From positions 8,434,501 to 8,498,500 of the forward strand of contig JBANSL010000016.1 in NCBI GenBank assembly GCA_037127255.1: a stretch of 64,000 nt of DNA, in the 5' to 3' direction. The notes beneath the pieces were generated by a model, which saw nothing but the letters and a program-made list of their open reading frames with translations, did no database searches and had not been told where the DNA came from. Below are positions 15,301 through 27,249 of this stretch, in pieces. Numbering within the stretch: the first letter of the stretch is position 1; each line of letters opens with the position of its first letter. Position numbers and translations under genes: made by a program. The DNA is from Persicaria tinctoria (taxonomy: Eukaryota; Streptophyta; Magnoliopsida; Caryophyllales; Polygonaceae).

Positions 15301-18300
15301 TATACCGTGACAGTTGCAATCCATGACCTTTGCTTCAACATAGGATTAACAAAATTATTGTTTAATTAAGGATTATTAAATTTTAGCTATGTTGGAATTG
15401 CTTGTTTTTTGGTAAATAATGATGAAGTTTTCTGGAATTTTATAGTGAATTTTCAGTTCCTTTAAGACAAATCATATTTGTTTGTTCTTTTGAAAAGGAG
15501 TCGGACATTTTATAGAGAGGATAGTAATAGCATCTTAATCATCCTTTTTTTACATTTAACTTTTTAGCATGTCATAGCTTTCGGTCTTCCAGTAATCTAA
15601 ACCAGCACAAGCTAAGGAATTTGAGTTGAACAAGCCTACAAACCACGAAGGGATTCTTCCTCAATTTAGAGCTAAACCATCACAAGTAATTAATGATGAA
15701 GTTTTAATGGATTCCTTCCGGTATATTTATGAGTTACTCTTGATTGCAGGGTGCGGTTCCATTATGGTCATCCTGACATATTCGACAGACTTTTTCACAT
15801 AACTAGAGGTGGACTAAGCAAAGCTTCCAAAATCATTAACCTGAGTGAAGATATATTTTCTGGTAAATGACCCATAAACTTAGCAAGAAAGTTGTCTATT
15901 TGAAAACACCTGAATGTTAACGACGGTTGATCCCTGTGCAGGTTATAATTCGACTTTACGTGGAGGTTATGTAACACATCACGAGTACATTCAGGTTGGA
16001 AAGGGTCGTGATGTGGGAATGAATCAAATATCTCTTTTTGAGGCCAAGGTTGCCAATGGAAATGGAGAGCAGACGCTCAGCCGTGATGTTTATCGACTTG
16101 GGCGGCGTTTTGACTTCTATAGAATGCTATCATTCTACTTTACAACAGTTGGCTTCTATTTTAGCAGCATGGTATGCTACACGGAGTATTTTTTGCTTTA
16201 TTTTTGTGGATTTTTTTTTAGTTCTTACACAGATATTAGGAAAAAAACGTGCACTTTCCGTATTATACTCGATAATTTAGACTGGTCATAGTTAATAGTG
16301 TGTGCTTTACATATTAGGATTTTGGTTTGGAGCTGTGAGAATATATGGCTGTTTTGTCGGTGGTAGATCAAAGTAGATGAGAAAGCATGCTAAATTCCAT
16401 TACATTCAGTTTTAATTGCTTTCGAAATGGCGACAATGTTCATTATTACTTGGAAAAATTGATACTGTAGTATGTCAGATGCAACAAATTGAAGCATCTT
16501 TTTGGACAGAAACGTGGTTAACCATTTTTTTTTTCTGCCAACCGTACTTGAGCTCTCTGCGATTTTTAGGTTCTCTATACTTGACTTGCATTTGAATGCT
16601 TAATAGTAAGGAAGAAAATATAGTTTAACTCATAATATGTTCTGAAAACTTGGCTTATGATAGTGCCTTCCTCCTTTGGATTTCTTCTACACTGGTATTA
16701 TGTAGACCCACAGTTGGGTTGTCAGGATAAAAACAACTGGTGGTCAGGCTTTTTTTCAGGAATTTCTCATATACCATGCACCAAATTTACGTGTGTTACA
16801 TGAAAGAATTGCATGAGATCTAGTTTTTGTACCTTGCTTTTTTTAAACTTGTGTCTAATGTTTCATTTAGTTTGGTGTTTTATGTTATTTAGAATTTTTC
16901 TTAATAGAAATCGTTAAATATATCCTGACACAAGAATGTCTTTTTGCAGATTACTGTGCTTATAGTGTATCTTTTCCTCTATGGGCGTTTGTATTTGGTT
17001 TTAAGTGGGCTGGAAAGGAACATTCTCGATAATTCTGTTATACGGAGCAAGGCTCTCGAAGATGCTTTGTCGACCCAAACTTTGTTTCAGCTCGGCTTAC
17101 TTCTAGTACTTCCCATGGTTATGGAAATTGGACTGGAAAGAGGATTCCGCACAGCATTGGGTGAATTTGTGATCATGCAGCTTCAGCTTGCTTCTGTTTT
17201 TTTCACTTTCCAGCTTGGGACAAAGGCCCACTATTATGGAAGGACTCTCTTGCATGGAGGTTCAAAGTACCGAGCTACTGGCCGTGGATTTGTTGTTTTC
17301 CATGCAAAGTTTGCTGATAACTACAGGCGCTACTCGAGAAGCCATTTTGTGAAAGCGCTGGAGCTTGCCATACTTCTAATTATCTATGAAGTGTATGGGA
17401 AATCGTACCGTGGTTCAAGTCTGTATCTGTTTGTGACCTGGTCCATGTGGTTTCTTGTTGCTTCATGGCTGTTTGCTCCTTTTGTGTTCAACCCTTCTGG
17501 ATTCGATTGGCAAAAGACCGTGGATGACTGGACAGACTGGAAGAGGTGGATGGGAAATCGTGGTGGAATAGGAATCCCCCAAGAAAAAAGTTGGGAATCC
17601 TGGTGGGATTCAGAGCAAGACCATGTCAAATTCACAGATATTAGGGGAAGAATTTTGGAGATAGTCCTTTCATTCCGCTTCTTCATCTACCAATACGGGA
17701 TTGTATATCATCTTGATATATCTCATGGTAGCCATAGCCTCCTGGTATGCCTCCATTTTTCTTTTCATTGTTGCGGATAATAATCGAACGTTAAAATTTC
17801 TTCCTTTTATCATCCTTTCAACAACACTAATTTACATGGGCAGGGCAATCTTCCACTCTTTACTGAAACTGCTCTGTACTGTGCAGGTTTACGGGCTCTC
17901 ATGGGTCGTCATGGCAACCATTCTTCTGGTCCTAAAGGTATGTTTTCTTTTTGTTGTGATAAATCTGTTCCTGCAGTAGCACTGTTGCATTTGCACAGTT
18001 ACACCACTCTTCTGATGAGGCACAACTTTACTCTATACTCCCGTACATCTTTCTACGCCTTATGCCATTTGTTTCTCTTGCTGTTCAGATGGTTTCAATG
18101 GGTAGAAGACGATTTGGAACAGATTTCCAGCTGATGTTTAGGATCCTCAAAGGGCTCTTGTTTCTTGGTTTCGTATCCGTCATGACTGTGCTATTTGTGG
18201 TTTGTAATCTCACCTTAGCGGATTTGTTTGCGTCCATCCTTGCCTTCCTGCCTACTGGATGGGCCTTCCTCCTGGTAAGTGCAAAATCTTAATACATTAC

Positions 18301-18680
18301 TGTAATCTTCATGGTTTCAGCCATGAATTAAGCTTGTTCTGACTTTTTTACATAATCAACCTTACCGTGTCTTTCTCGTTCTCATATGGAAGATTGGGCA
18401 AGCACTGAGGCCATTCCTGAAAGGGATAGGATTCTGGGAGTCAATCAAAGAGCTCGGAAGAGCTTACGAGTACATAATGGGGCTCGTAATCTTCACGCCG
18501 ATAGCAGTCCTGTCATGGTTCCCCTTTGTTTCCGAGTTCCAGACAAGGTTGCTCTTCAACCAAGCATTCAGCAGAGGCCTCCAGATATCCATGATTCTTG
18601 CAGGGAAGAAAGACAATTCACCGGATGTAGAAATCGACAATCAGTTAAAGACGGCAGACAACCAATTAAAGACAGCTTGA
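155..18680 (+). CDS. Callose synthase (GT48), CALS7-like, 5' partial, 36 exons
   Basis: Membrane 1,3-beta-glucan synthase that makes callose from UDP-glucose. Exons: 155-250, 384-475, 585-708, 1737-1871, 1971-2047, 2119-2212, 2854-2976, 3073-3190, 3344-3675, 3813-3865, 4456-4516, 5205-5286, 5379-5428, 5508-5594, 5680-5784, 6109-6203, 9840-9921, 10003-10163, 10308-10431, 10541-10653, 10760-10868, 10983-11134, 12093-12202, 12280-12420, 12501-12569, 12662-12851, 12945-13050, 13522-13644, 14491-14609, 14730-14813, 15750-15862, 15942-16171, 16950-17744, 17887-17937, 18089-18274, 18393-18680. They join into one open frame of 1689 residues plus stop, so roughly 200-250 N-terminal residues lie upstream of the window. 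Recognisable blocks are [61 protein letters not shown] and [19 protein letters not shown], plus many hydrophobic membrane segments on both sides of the cytoplasmic catalytic loop. The very high exon number fits the CALS1-8 clade, and the last third reads most like phloem CALS7. The subtype is from memory; the family is certain. Confidence 0.95.
1413..1608. mobile_element. Stowaway-type MITE in a callose synthase intron
   Basis: The element starts CTCCCTTTGTCTC and ends with the near-inverse GAGACGGATGGAG. TA dinucleotides flank it at 1411-1412 and 1609-1610, the Tc1/mariner Stowaway target duplication. The subterminal arms also pair, for example ttaaggagctaaaaactcta against tagagtttttagctccttaa. 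It has no coding capacity. Confidence 0.85.
3273..3310. repeat. (TA)n microsatellite
   Basis: About 19 uninterrupted TA units lie in the intron just before the callose synthase exon at 3344. Tyr-Ile runs predicted across it on either strand are artefacts of the repeat. Confidence 0.95.
3939..4314. mobile_element. Foldback MITE-like element in a callose synthase intron
   Basis: Long imperfect terminal inverted repeats surround an AT-rich core. On the left, gaggagtacctacat runs on to catcacttaatt; on the right, aattaagtgatg is followed by atgtaggtgatcctcacc. A second nested pair lies around 4040-4200. Outer ends and target duplication are unclear, so the superfamily is not assigned and the boundaries are approximate. 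Confidence 0.5.
6480..8950 (-). mobile_element. Degenerate LINE (L1-type) inside a callose synthase intron
   Basis: The minus strand carries, in transcription order, a pre-reverse-transcriptase block (8851-8306), RT pieces (8161-7919 with [19 protein letters not shown]; 7894-7595 with a [20 protein letters not shown] block), and a C-terminal zf-RVT-like segment (6987-6476) with the tryptophan-rich WLARNQLIF tail common in plant LINE proteins. The active-site motif, normally FADD, reads FAHD. Stops and frame changes separate the pieces. I see no endonuclease domain, so the copy is 5' truncated, as is usual for LINEs. It lies wholly in the 6204-9839 intron, antisense to the gene. It is a dead remnant. 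Confidence 0.85.
10253..10276. repeat. Poly(C) run of 24
   Basis: Twenty-four consecutive C in the intron 10164-10307, about 30 bases before the next exon. It may be a genuine mononucleotide repeat of uncertain length, or a long-read homopolymer error. Confidence 0.9.
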
Positions 18681-19153
18681 TGCTCGATGATCCACTTGTA
18701 AGCTGTTGTTTTCACCCTTTACTTTGACACCATCAGGTTTTAACTTGTTCATTGAAGGGATACTGCAAATTTAGTAGGTTCTCTTTTTCCCCTTTGAGAC
18801 TGTAATTCACTCCCTTTGCCTGTAATGGATGCCTCATTGGGGTGTAAAGTTAATTACACGAGTATTTTGATGATTCGTCACAATATAGTTTTATTTATTA
18901 TTTTTTGGGTTTTAGATGAAATACTATACGGAATTTGAAAGGAACAAAAATGGGTTATTGTAGTTTTATTTTTATTATATATTCTTTTTACTCCGAGTGT
19001 TGATTTTAAAATTGATACTTGACTTTCTACTTTTTACCTATTGCACAAATAATTAATTAGATAATACTATTAAATGAGTCCTTTTAATTATAAATAAAAT
19101 AAATTGAGGTTTGAAGTTTAAATGACTAAATGAGCACATTGACTTTAAATAAA

Positions 19154-19890
19154 CTAGTACAATTCCCGCGTCATGCCGCGGTTTTTTAAAACTAAAATAT
19201 TAATAATATATATAAATATATTATAAAATACTAATAAAAGTTAAGATAAAATAAAAACTTTACCATAAATGCATCTTATAATTATGAAATAATTTTTTTT
19301 ATATCTCGTCTAAAGTATAATACATAAATGTAGATATTTTAAATCACCCAGTAATAATAATATCAATATCATTGTAAATTTTTTAGAAACTTTTAAATCT
19401 GAATCATGCATTTAAATGTGATGTGTCACAACTAATAATTATATTCAATGTTTTGAATTAAACTCAATAGTTAGTACATAAATGTGAGTTAAGCCTAATG
19501 GTTATATTAGATTGAATTCAATGTTTTGAATTAAGCCCAATTGTTAGTAAATATGTTAAGAATAAAAGAGAATGGAGGATTAAAAAAAATTAATGGAAAA
19601 AAGAGAAAAGGAGAAATATAAAAATCAAGGAAAAAAACATAATTGGTTAATATTTCTAAAACTCCTCTAAGATTGACACGTAAGCAAAGTCTTCTAAATT
19701 AAGGTTATATATAGATTGTTAGTAAATATGTTAAGAATAAAAGAGAATGGAGGATTAAAAAAAATTTATGGAAAAAAGAGAAAAGGAGAAATAAAAAAAT
19801 CAAGGAAAAAAACATAATTGGTTAATATTTCTAAAACTCCTCTAAGATTGACACGTAAGCAAAGTCTTCTAAATTAAGGTTATATATAGA
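19154..19890 (-). mobile_element. Short non-autonomous Helitron with duplicated 5' end
   Basis: Read on the minus strand, it begins A|TCTATATATAACC at 19890. It ends with a hairpin (stem CCGCG/CGCGG, 19166-19181), an 11-base spacer and CTAG at 19154, followed by T. These are the standard Helitron terminal features: 5' TC, a 3' hairpin 10-12 bases before CTRR, and insertion between A and T. It is 737 bp with no coding capacity. The 175 bp at its 5' end are present twice in tandem, so a second possible 5' terminus lies at 19715. Confidence 0.65.
19541..19890. repeat. Tandem duplication, two copies of 175 bp
   Basis: Copy one is 19541-19715 and copy two 19716-19890. They are nearly identical by eye, differing at a few A/T positions. 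Each copy ends with the Helitron 5' terminal sequence (minus strand TCTATATATAACC). Confidence 0.9.
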
Positions 19891-20143
19891 TTTAAAACGC
19901 TAAATTTTTAATCGTTACAAAGAGTGAATCTCCTATTACCCCACATGTGACATTGTAACCTATGATATTACACCTAATTATTTAAAACATTTCTTTACAG
20001 TATATTTTTAAAATTATTACATTTACATTATAAATATCCAATAATATATATATTTGTATACCTTTTTTTTTTACTAAATAAGCCATCTCACCAGTAATCT
20101 CATTTTGTATTTTACATTTATTTTTAAAAAAGATACAACATAT

Positions 20144-20345
20144 TATCTTTGTTTCAAAATAATTGTTATTTTACCTTTGACACGGTTTTTAAGAATAGTA
20201 AAAATTATATAAAATACAATGGTTTTTTTTTATTTAAAAAAATAATTTTATACTTAATGCAGTTATCTGTGAAATTAATAAAAATTATTTTTTAATTTCT
20301 TAAAAAATGTGCAAAAAATTAATTTCATTCCATTACATGACGGGA
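20144..20345. mobile_element. Worn Stowaway-like MITE
   Basis: The interior keeps the layout of the clear Stowaway copies in this window: a coding-less core with gacacggtttttaagaatag on the left and a diverged complementary arm ending near acgggag. The terminal repeats are eroded and no TA duplication is certain. Confidence 0.4.
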
Positions 20346-20576
20346 GAATTCCTTGACATGGGGTCTTTTGCACCTTTTCTGTATTTGTTGTTTGTTTGAC
20401 AGCTTATCGCACTCTCGAGCATTAGACTTGTCTTGGGCTAAATTTTTTTATTAAAAAATAAAAATAAAATTGAAGGGGGAATTCCAGCCCTGGGGTTTGG
20501 GGTATTTAACATTTGCCGCCTCCCCGCCTGCGAGTATTCATTTGGCACTGAAGAGTTTGGCGCCTTTCTCCTCAAA

Positions 20577-20594
20577 CTCTCTCTCTCTCTCTCT
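20577..20594. repeat. (CT)9 tract in the presumed 5' UTR
   Basis: Nine CT units about 65 bases upstream of the start codon at 20660. Pyrimidine-rich CT tracts near transcription starts are common in plant 5' UTRs. I cannot place a TATA box with confidence. Confidence 0.8.
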
Positions 20595-20659
20595 CCCCCC
20601 CTCAGCCATCTCTCTCACATTCACACGCTCAGAGGCAGAGACACACGGAGACAGGATAC

Positions 20660-23600
20660 ATGGATATGGATATTGATGCGGACTTGGACATAGACGAGGA
20701 GCTCCTCGAAATCGAACTGGAATCTCGATATTCTTCGCCCATGACCAACACAAAGAAAAGGTTAGCGCCTTTGTTGTTCTCGATCGGGATTTCTACTTTT
20801 TCGTCAATTAAACGGAGATTTTGTTGATATCTTATCTACTCTTTGAGTGTTTTTAGTCAATCTGTTCGATTGGTTGTTGCGCCGTGATATGCAAGGGTTT
20901 TGAACTTCTGTGCCAAGATTTGCCCTAAAAATCGGAGTCATGAAATCGCGTATACTTCGGTTTCACTTTAAATTAGTTCTTTGGTTTGCCTAATTGAGTG
21001 TAATACTGGTCCAAGCGAGTACATCGAGCTTCAATTTCGCATGTTCGGTCCCAATGCTGCCAGATTATGATTAGGAGTCTTTTAGGAGGAGAAATACCAT
21101 TCCTAATTTAATCATATTTATGGCAATGTGCCAAGCATTATTACAGGTGTAGTTGTAACCAATGGGTAATCTGGTGATGTGATGTGTTCTATGTTTAAAG
21201 AGTTGTGAGATAATGAGGAAGGGAGGATTGAGGCATGGATCTCTGATTTAGGCATTTGGCCTTAAGGAGCTGAGGATAGGTGTATCTGTCAATCAATTTT
21301 GATGCTGTTGGGAAATAGCTCAGTTTATCTTTTATGCTTTCAATACAAGTGAAGGAGGGATACTATTACTCACCATAGAAGCTGATTTTGCAAAAGAAAC
21401 TCCTTCACACTGATTTTTTTTTTTTTTTAATTTTTCCAATAATAAGAGAATGTATACATGATGGGAACAAAATGATTCTATGAAGGGAGGGGTTACAAAA
21501 GCAATGCTTAAGATCATTTTGCAGAGTGAGGGTCAACGCTGGTATTTCTTCGGGAGCCCTAAATCAAGTGAAGTCCATGAAGTGTGTGTTTCACCTGCCT
21601 AAACAGTAAAACACGTGCTCTTCTGGACCAAAAACGAGTTAATGTAGCACATATAAATATGCTTTAGAAAGAGAAAAAAAAAACATTTTGTAGACGTGTG
21701 AACTTAAGAGTATGTTAAGTATGCACTTCTAGCTAAGGTGATAGGCGCTCGTTGTTTATTTTTGCGCCTCACATTGTATAATAGAGGGATAGCTATTATC
21801 ATGAATGTCACAAAACACCAGACTTCACACTAGCCTATATGCCATACAAGTCCTCCCAAAAAAGTGTAGAAGTTCGACTTATCAATGAAACATCCATAGA
21901 CTCGTAGTTGTTCATGCCCACTAATTATGGAACTATTGTATCCTCTTAGTAGTTGTTCAATGGTTCAACCAGCCTTTTTTGCTGAAAATGTGAAATATCT
22001 GCTTCAAAGTTTATCTGACAATTCCTAACCCTCTCCATGAAAATTTGACCATGTCTAAGAGTCAAAATATGTTCAAAGAATGATATATGGACCTTTTGCA
22101 GTTAGTTAAAATATATATTTGCCCCTGCATCTTCGTGTTTTAACCAGTGATGAAATTATAAATTGTTATGTCTGAGTTGAACTTGAGTTGGTGCAGAATA
22201 TGCGTTTCCCAAAAGTGGTTTTAAATATAAGTTCTACCATGTGTGTGAAATAAATTCAGGAAAAAGGTCATCGACTTGGATGATCTTCTCAATGACTGCA
22301 AGAAAGAGGAAGAAAGACAGAAGAAGAACAATTCCAAGATTGTGAGGGTTCACAAGAACGTCTCCCCTGTCTTTGATGATGAGGACAAAACTGAAAAGAA
22401 ACTTTCTGAAGCTGTTAACGAGTTCCATAATTTGGTAAAGTAGATAGATCAATTCTAAGATTGCAAGGTTTCTACACTTAAGTTTCCACTTGTTACCTCG
22501 TTATCCTTTACAAATAGTGTGAAACTGTGAAATACCTTTCCTCAGATAAAGGAAATTGATGGAAAGGACAATCCCCCAAATGGACTTGAGATTAAAGGTG
22601 GCGTCTCAGATTGGGGTCTACAAGTCTTTGGACCTGAGGTTTTATTTATCTTTCTTTATAATTCATTAAAGGGAAACATAGCTCCTTGAGGATAACATAT
22701 TAATTGTGTTCTCTGCAAATGACAGAAGCCACCGTCACTATTAGCTTTTCCTGATCTTGGTGGTAGCATGTTGCTGCAAATATTCACGAAGAGTGAACTC
22801 AGCTCATTGGTAGAGGTTGATATGGAGAAAGGTTCTAGCTTACTAGTATCAGTTATTATATTTTGTAGTTATCCTTCGATGTTTTCTAGAAAGTGTGTTA
22901 CAGGCCTCATTACATGTTGAGAACTTTGGTAACTGCTTATTGCAGCTGAGGTTTTTCTCGAAGGCTTGTTGCTAAATGGCTGGCTGGGTAATTTGTCTCT
23001 AAAATGTGGCAGTCTAGAAGAATCTATAGCAATGTGGTCATTTAACCTGAGTAAGTATATTTGCCTTTGTGATAATTGATTTCCAACTCTTAAGAGTTAA
23101 GACTGACAATATTTGTGCCTTTGTAAACCTTTTCTGTCCTCTCATTTGATGCAGTGTTATACTCTTCAGAGGAGTCGTTGAGGCTGGCTGCATGTGAATT
23201 TTGGCATACAATTCTTTTAGCTAACGAGGTTGTCTGGATTTGTCTTTAGAAGTAGTTCTTCGCTTTCCAATATATTCTGATCTTTTTAACTTTTATATTT
23301 ATCTTGTTCATGGTTCAGGGTGATGATTCGCAAATTAAAATTCAGTGGCTTCCTAGCTATTCTCTACTGAAGACTGCTCTGGAAAGTTTTGGATTTCTGT
23401 TTCACGTCCTTGCTAATCCTTCACCTGACAAGGAATTGGTTGGTAGTGGTAAGCATCTTTACCCCATCTTTTAGTTAGCATTGGTGTGAGGATTAGATCC
23501 TAGGACGTGCTTAGATATATTAATTTATATGATATCTTGTTCAATATAATAGGAAGATAAATATCATTGATTTTTTTTTTCCATATTTATAGAATGACGA

Positions 23601-25248
23601 TGAGATCTTTTGAAACTTGCCTCATTGTTAAAACCCTTTCAACTAATATATTAGGTTCCAGCAATCAGATGCCTCCCCACAATTTTACAGCATGGATCAA
23701 ATTTATGACTGCATGTTGCCAAGCAAGGTATGAAGTTATTCGTCTTAGCAAAAATGGGAAATACGCTTAAAAACTCTTGTTTTTGTGGCTAGCCATTTTT
23801 CCTTTAAGCAAAATTATATTTTCCAAGGGTTTTAAAATTATTGGTCCATTATAGTGTGAGTAAATCCTCCTAACTTAGTCGAGGCAAGGGTGTGTACATC
23901 TCAGCCCCCATACCCTCCTTTGGGCGGGGATAGACTGAGATTGTTGTTGTTTGTCGTGTGAGAAATTATCTATACTATAAATTTGATTTGGCATATGTCT
24001 TTTACCACATGTATTCCTATCTCTATCTGTTTTGTTAAAGTGCTGCAATTTTTTGTTTCATTACTCCTAAAAAATATTTGCAGGAACAAACACCCTATGC
24101 TTTCAGCTTCACAAGCTGAAGAATTGCTTGGAACTTTAGTCTTTATGTGCTTAGACAGACGGCTAGAAGGCCTTCCTGTAGCTTTGCATGAATGTATGCA
24201 ATCCTGTATCAATTTCTTTCAGGAGGAGGAATGGCCTGCTAGTTGTGAAAGAGTAGCAAAATTTCTTGCTGGAAGGTAACTGCCTTTTTTTTTTGGCTGT
24301 CTTTTGTGATATTCAGCTGATGATTCTTTAATTTGAATTTTGTACCAGCATTTGATGATATCTTCATTGGGAAATATTAGTACATAATAAGATCTTTCAT
24401 ATCTGTGTTTTAGAAATTCAATCTGATTTGTTCCATATCATAGCCACTAAGCCACACTGTTGCCTGCAAATTAACAATTCCTTCCAGAAAGTTTGCACAT
24501 TCTTATGTTAACTGATGCTTCTGTTTCGGATCCAGGATATCCAGAGATTTGAACTGCTTGAGAATAGTACAGTGTATATCAGGGGTGGATTCTCGGAGCA
24601 AGCAATTCCGGAGCAGACTTGCCTTGGAAATCCTTAGAGCGTGTCTGGAGCAGGTAACTAACATCTCTCATCCTATTTTCAACTATCGCTCTTTCTACTG
24701 GGACTGGCTTGTGGCACACTTTTCTGTGATGACTGTAAGGGTTACCAAGTAGAGGTTGGCAATGTTCCGCCTTGGTAGTACTACTGGTTGCGGAGCTGTT
24801 CTCTGATCCCCATATTTCAGTGTAATCTAATCCACCTTCCTTTTAATCTCGCACAATCCAATCACTCCTCCAGGTTACTGAAGTGCATGATATCTTAAGA
24901 ATGATAGTCTCAATCAATCTGAAAGACAGAAGCTGCAATCTTTTCAACATTTACCTCTACCTTGTTCTGGCCGAGAACATTCTCCTCGCTGACACCCTAA
25001 AGAGTGATCGTGCAATCATTGAACTTTGGGGATTGTTCCTCCGCCAGTGCAGCAGCCATATCTCCAACACTGATTTCAGGCAATACGCACAAGAGGTACG
25101 CACTGTAAACCCACAGCGTTACACAACCAAGTCCTTAGTTTGTCCTTAATTATTAGTTGATTCATCTCACCCGCTTGTCTTTCAGGTTCGCACCAAAGCA
25201 TCATATCTTCTACAAGTACACAATCAAGAAACAAGCACCTATTTGTAG
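20660..25248 (+). CDS. Putative SMC5/6-associated (CANIN/ASAP1-like) protein, 12 exons
   Basis: Exons: 20660-20760, 22260-22434, 22546-22638, 22726-22831, 22946-23050, 23155-23228, 23319-23448, 23655-23727, 24084-24275, 24536-24653, 24874-25095, 25186-25248. They join in frame to 483 residues with stop TAG. The start is the first ATG of an acidic N-terminus (alternating Met-Asp, then DEELLEIELESRY). A Lys-rich segment follows (KKVIDLDDLL, then EEERQKKKNN), suggesting nuclear targeting. The remaining ~380 residues look all-helical, with QVFGPEKPPSLLAFPDLGG, LLLNGWLGNLSLKCGSLEES and CEFWHTILLANEGDDSQIK. From memory this layout resembles plant proteins annotated with the CANIN domain (SMC6 and NSE5 interacting) that load the SMC5/6 DNA-repair complex. 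That identification is tentative: I see no catalytic motif. That it is a real spliced gene is well supported by 11 consistent introns. Confidence 0.8.
23855..23957 (+). mobile_element. AU/TS-like SINE 3' fragment in an intron
   Basis: It contains aagggtgtgtacatctcagc, then a cccccataccctcc...gggcggggatagact block ending in a ttgttgttgttt tail. This matches the 3' part and TTG-repeat tail of the plant AU/TS SINE group as I remember it. It lies in the intron 23728-24083 of the host gene, in the sense direction. No 5' Pol III boxes were identified. Confidence 0.5.
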
Positions 25249-27249
25249 TCTGCACTTTTAGCACAGTGGCACTGTATCGCTGGATCAAATGGTAGGTTAT
25301 TAACTTATTGTCATGAATCAATATCCGCGGTTAGTATCTGCATCTTCTGGAGTTAGGACTGGCAAACATTACATGTGTATGGTGGGTCTAGTAGTGTATA
25401 TTATGCTAGAGTATGACTTTTGAAGTAATCACAAATGGCGCAGTTGAGGTAAGGGTTTCATGGAAGTCTCATGACACTGATCTGTTTTATTCTCTATGAA
25501 TCTATGATGATATACTCTCTCAATTTTCATGGGATGTTTCAACTTTTTATCCTATCCTATACTAGCATAGATTGGATTCGAGGTAAGGGCTCGATCGGAG
25601 CGAGGATCATCATATACTTTCATCCATTGTCATGGGATGTTGATGAATTCAAATTGCATGGTCTCAACTCTCAAGTATTGATGATGAATAAGGGATTTTG
25701 ATTCTATTCGACTCGTGAGTTGTGACTTAATGTCATTTGATTTGGCTTAAAGTTTATTTTCCCAATTATATCAATAGTTTTCCTTGTACTCCTTGATTAC
25801 ATCCTTCAATAGGAAAGTAACCCAATCCAATCCACAACTTCATAAGCTTCACCCAGAGTCCATTTCACCCCTATCGTTACCATGGTTGACTTGGTGACTC
25901 AGTTTTATTTCCATTGCTAATCTTTAACATAAAGTGTACGTTTATATATTATAATGATCTCAATTGTTGGAGTCAGGATATATCACTTGTAACTCGGGTT
26001 GTAACTTTTAATGTTTATATATCATTATTTTGGGCATAATTTTATATTATAAAAATTCTAATATGTAAACTTTTATTATAAAGATTCTATTTGATGTCTT
26101 TTTTTTCGGTCCTTCTATCCGGGTATAGGATAAGATCATAAATGGAGGAAATATACCTCTAAAAAATAAGCGACCCTAGAAATCTAATATAAAATTTGGC
26201 TAATACATTTTAATTAAGGATGTATTTTTTCTAAAATGGGCGTCCTATCAGGACATAGGATAGAAAAACTTTTTTTTTGTCAAACTTGTTTGTGACGTTG
26301 AATATTTGAACACAACGTTTTATCTCAGCATTTGTTATAACATAAAGTGTTCTAAAAGAAGCTTGACGCGCGGATGCTTAACGGTGTCGTACACTTTATT
26401 TGAATATTTGAACACATTGATTTATAATGGAAAAATAAAGGATTAACAATGAAGAAATTATTGCTCATTTTCACCTTTATAACCAATGTTCTAAAAGAAA
26501 CAGCTTGACGAGCGGATGCTTAACGGTGGGGTACCTTCAAGTGCCAAAACGGTTTGACAGTCTTTATTGACGGATTCTTAGCGGATAAAACAAATTTTGG
26601 TTATTTTGTTATATTTAACTCAATCTTGATCATATCCAAAACTCATAATGCAATAAAATTTGCATTTTCAAAGTCATTTAAAAAAAAAGGTACATTATAC
26701 AAATCAAATAAATACATCATGATGTTCATTTTCACCATTTTTAGATTCAGACATAAAATCAAACATAAAATCACATAATTATATTCAAATAAACATCAAA
26801 ATTCACAATTTCTATATTAACAAAATAAAACAACAAAAATGAATATCAAATTTTTAACAAACCGTTAAAAATGTCAAACACCTAATACCTTGACAACGTC
26901 TTGACAGCTAGGCTACGTCGAATATCTTAACAATGTCTAGACGAACGCTAAGAATGTATGTTAGAATAATGCTTATAAATTTTTATTTTTATTTTTTGGT
27001 GGGCAATGCTTATAAGTTATAACTCATCAACTCATTTCTCATTTCCATGTAGTGGCAAAACAAATTACATACTCATCAAACCAAGTCCAAATCAACCCCC
27101 TAAAACATCCTTCAATCATAAACAACATATAATCTCTCTTGTATATCCAAATTAATCAACCTACACATAATCATAATAACAAATAATAACATGGGTACTT
27201 ACTAATTAACCCCTCAAATCCTCCTAAATAAAAATAAAATAAAATAAAA
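25249..27249. other. Intergenic gap between two convergent genes
   Basis: It contains the 3' UTRs of the gene ending at 25248 and the convergent GPAT ending at 27250. The middle is AT-rich. A partial inverted pair (ctatccgggtatagga near 26115, cctatcaggacataggatag near 26247) hints at a worn MITE, and a duplicated segment sits at 26298-26535. I see no coding region. Confidence 0.6.
26298..26535. repeat. Diverged direct repeats
   Basis: The string tgttctaaaagaa followed by gcttgacg(c/a)gcggatgctt and aacggtg occurs at about 26348 and again at about 26490. The string gaatatttgaacaca occurs at about 26300 and 26401. The arrangement suggests an old local duplication. Confidence 0.6.

Larger units (their letters stand above)
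18681..20659. other. Intergenic region between callose synthase and the next gene
   Basis: AT-rich. The callose synthase 3' UTR should occupy the first few hundred bases. After that come a short Helitron (19154-19890), a worn Stowaway-like element (20144-20345), and the promoter and 5' UTR of the following gene, including a CT tract. I see no other coding signal. Confidence 0.7.
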
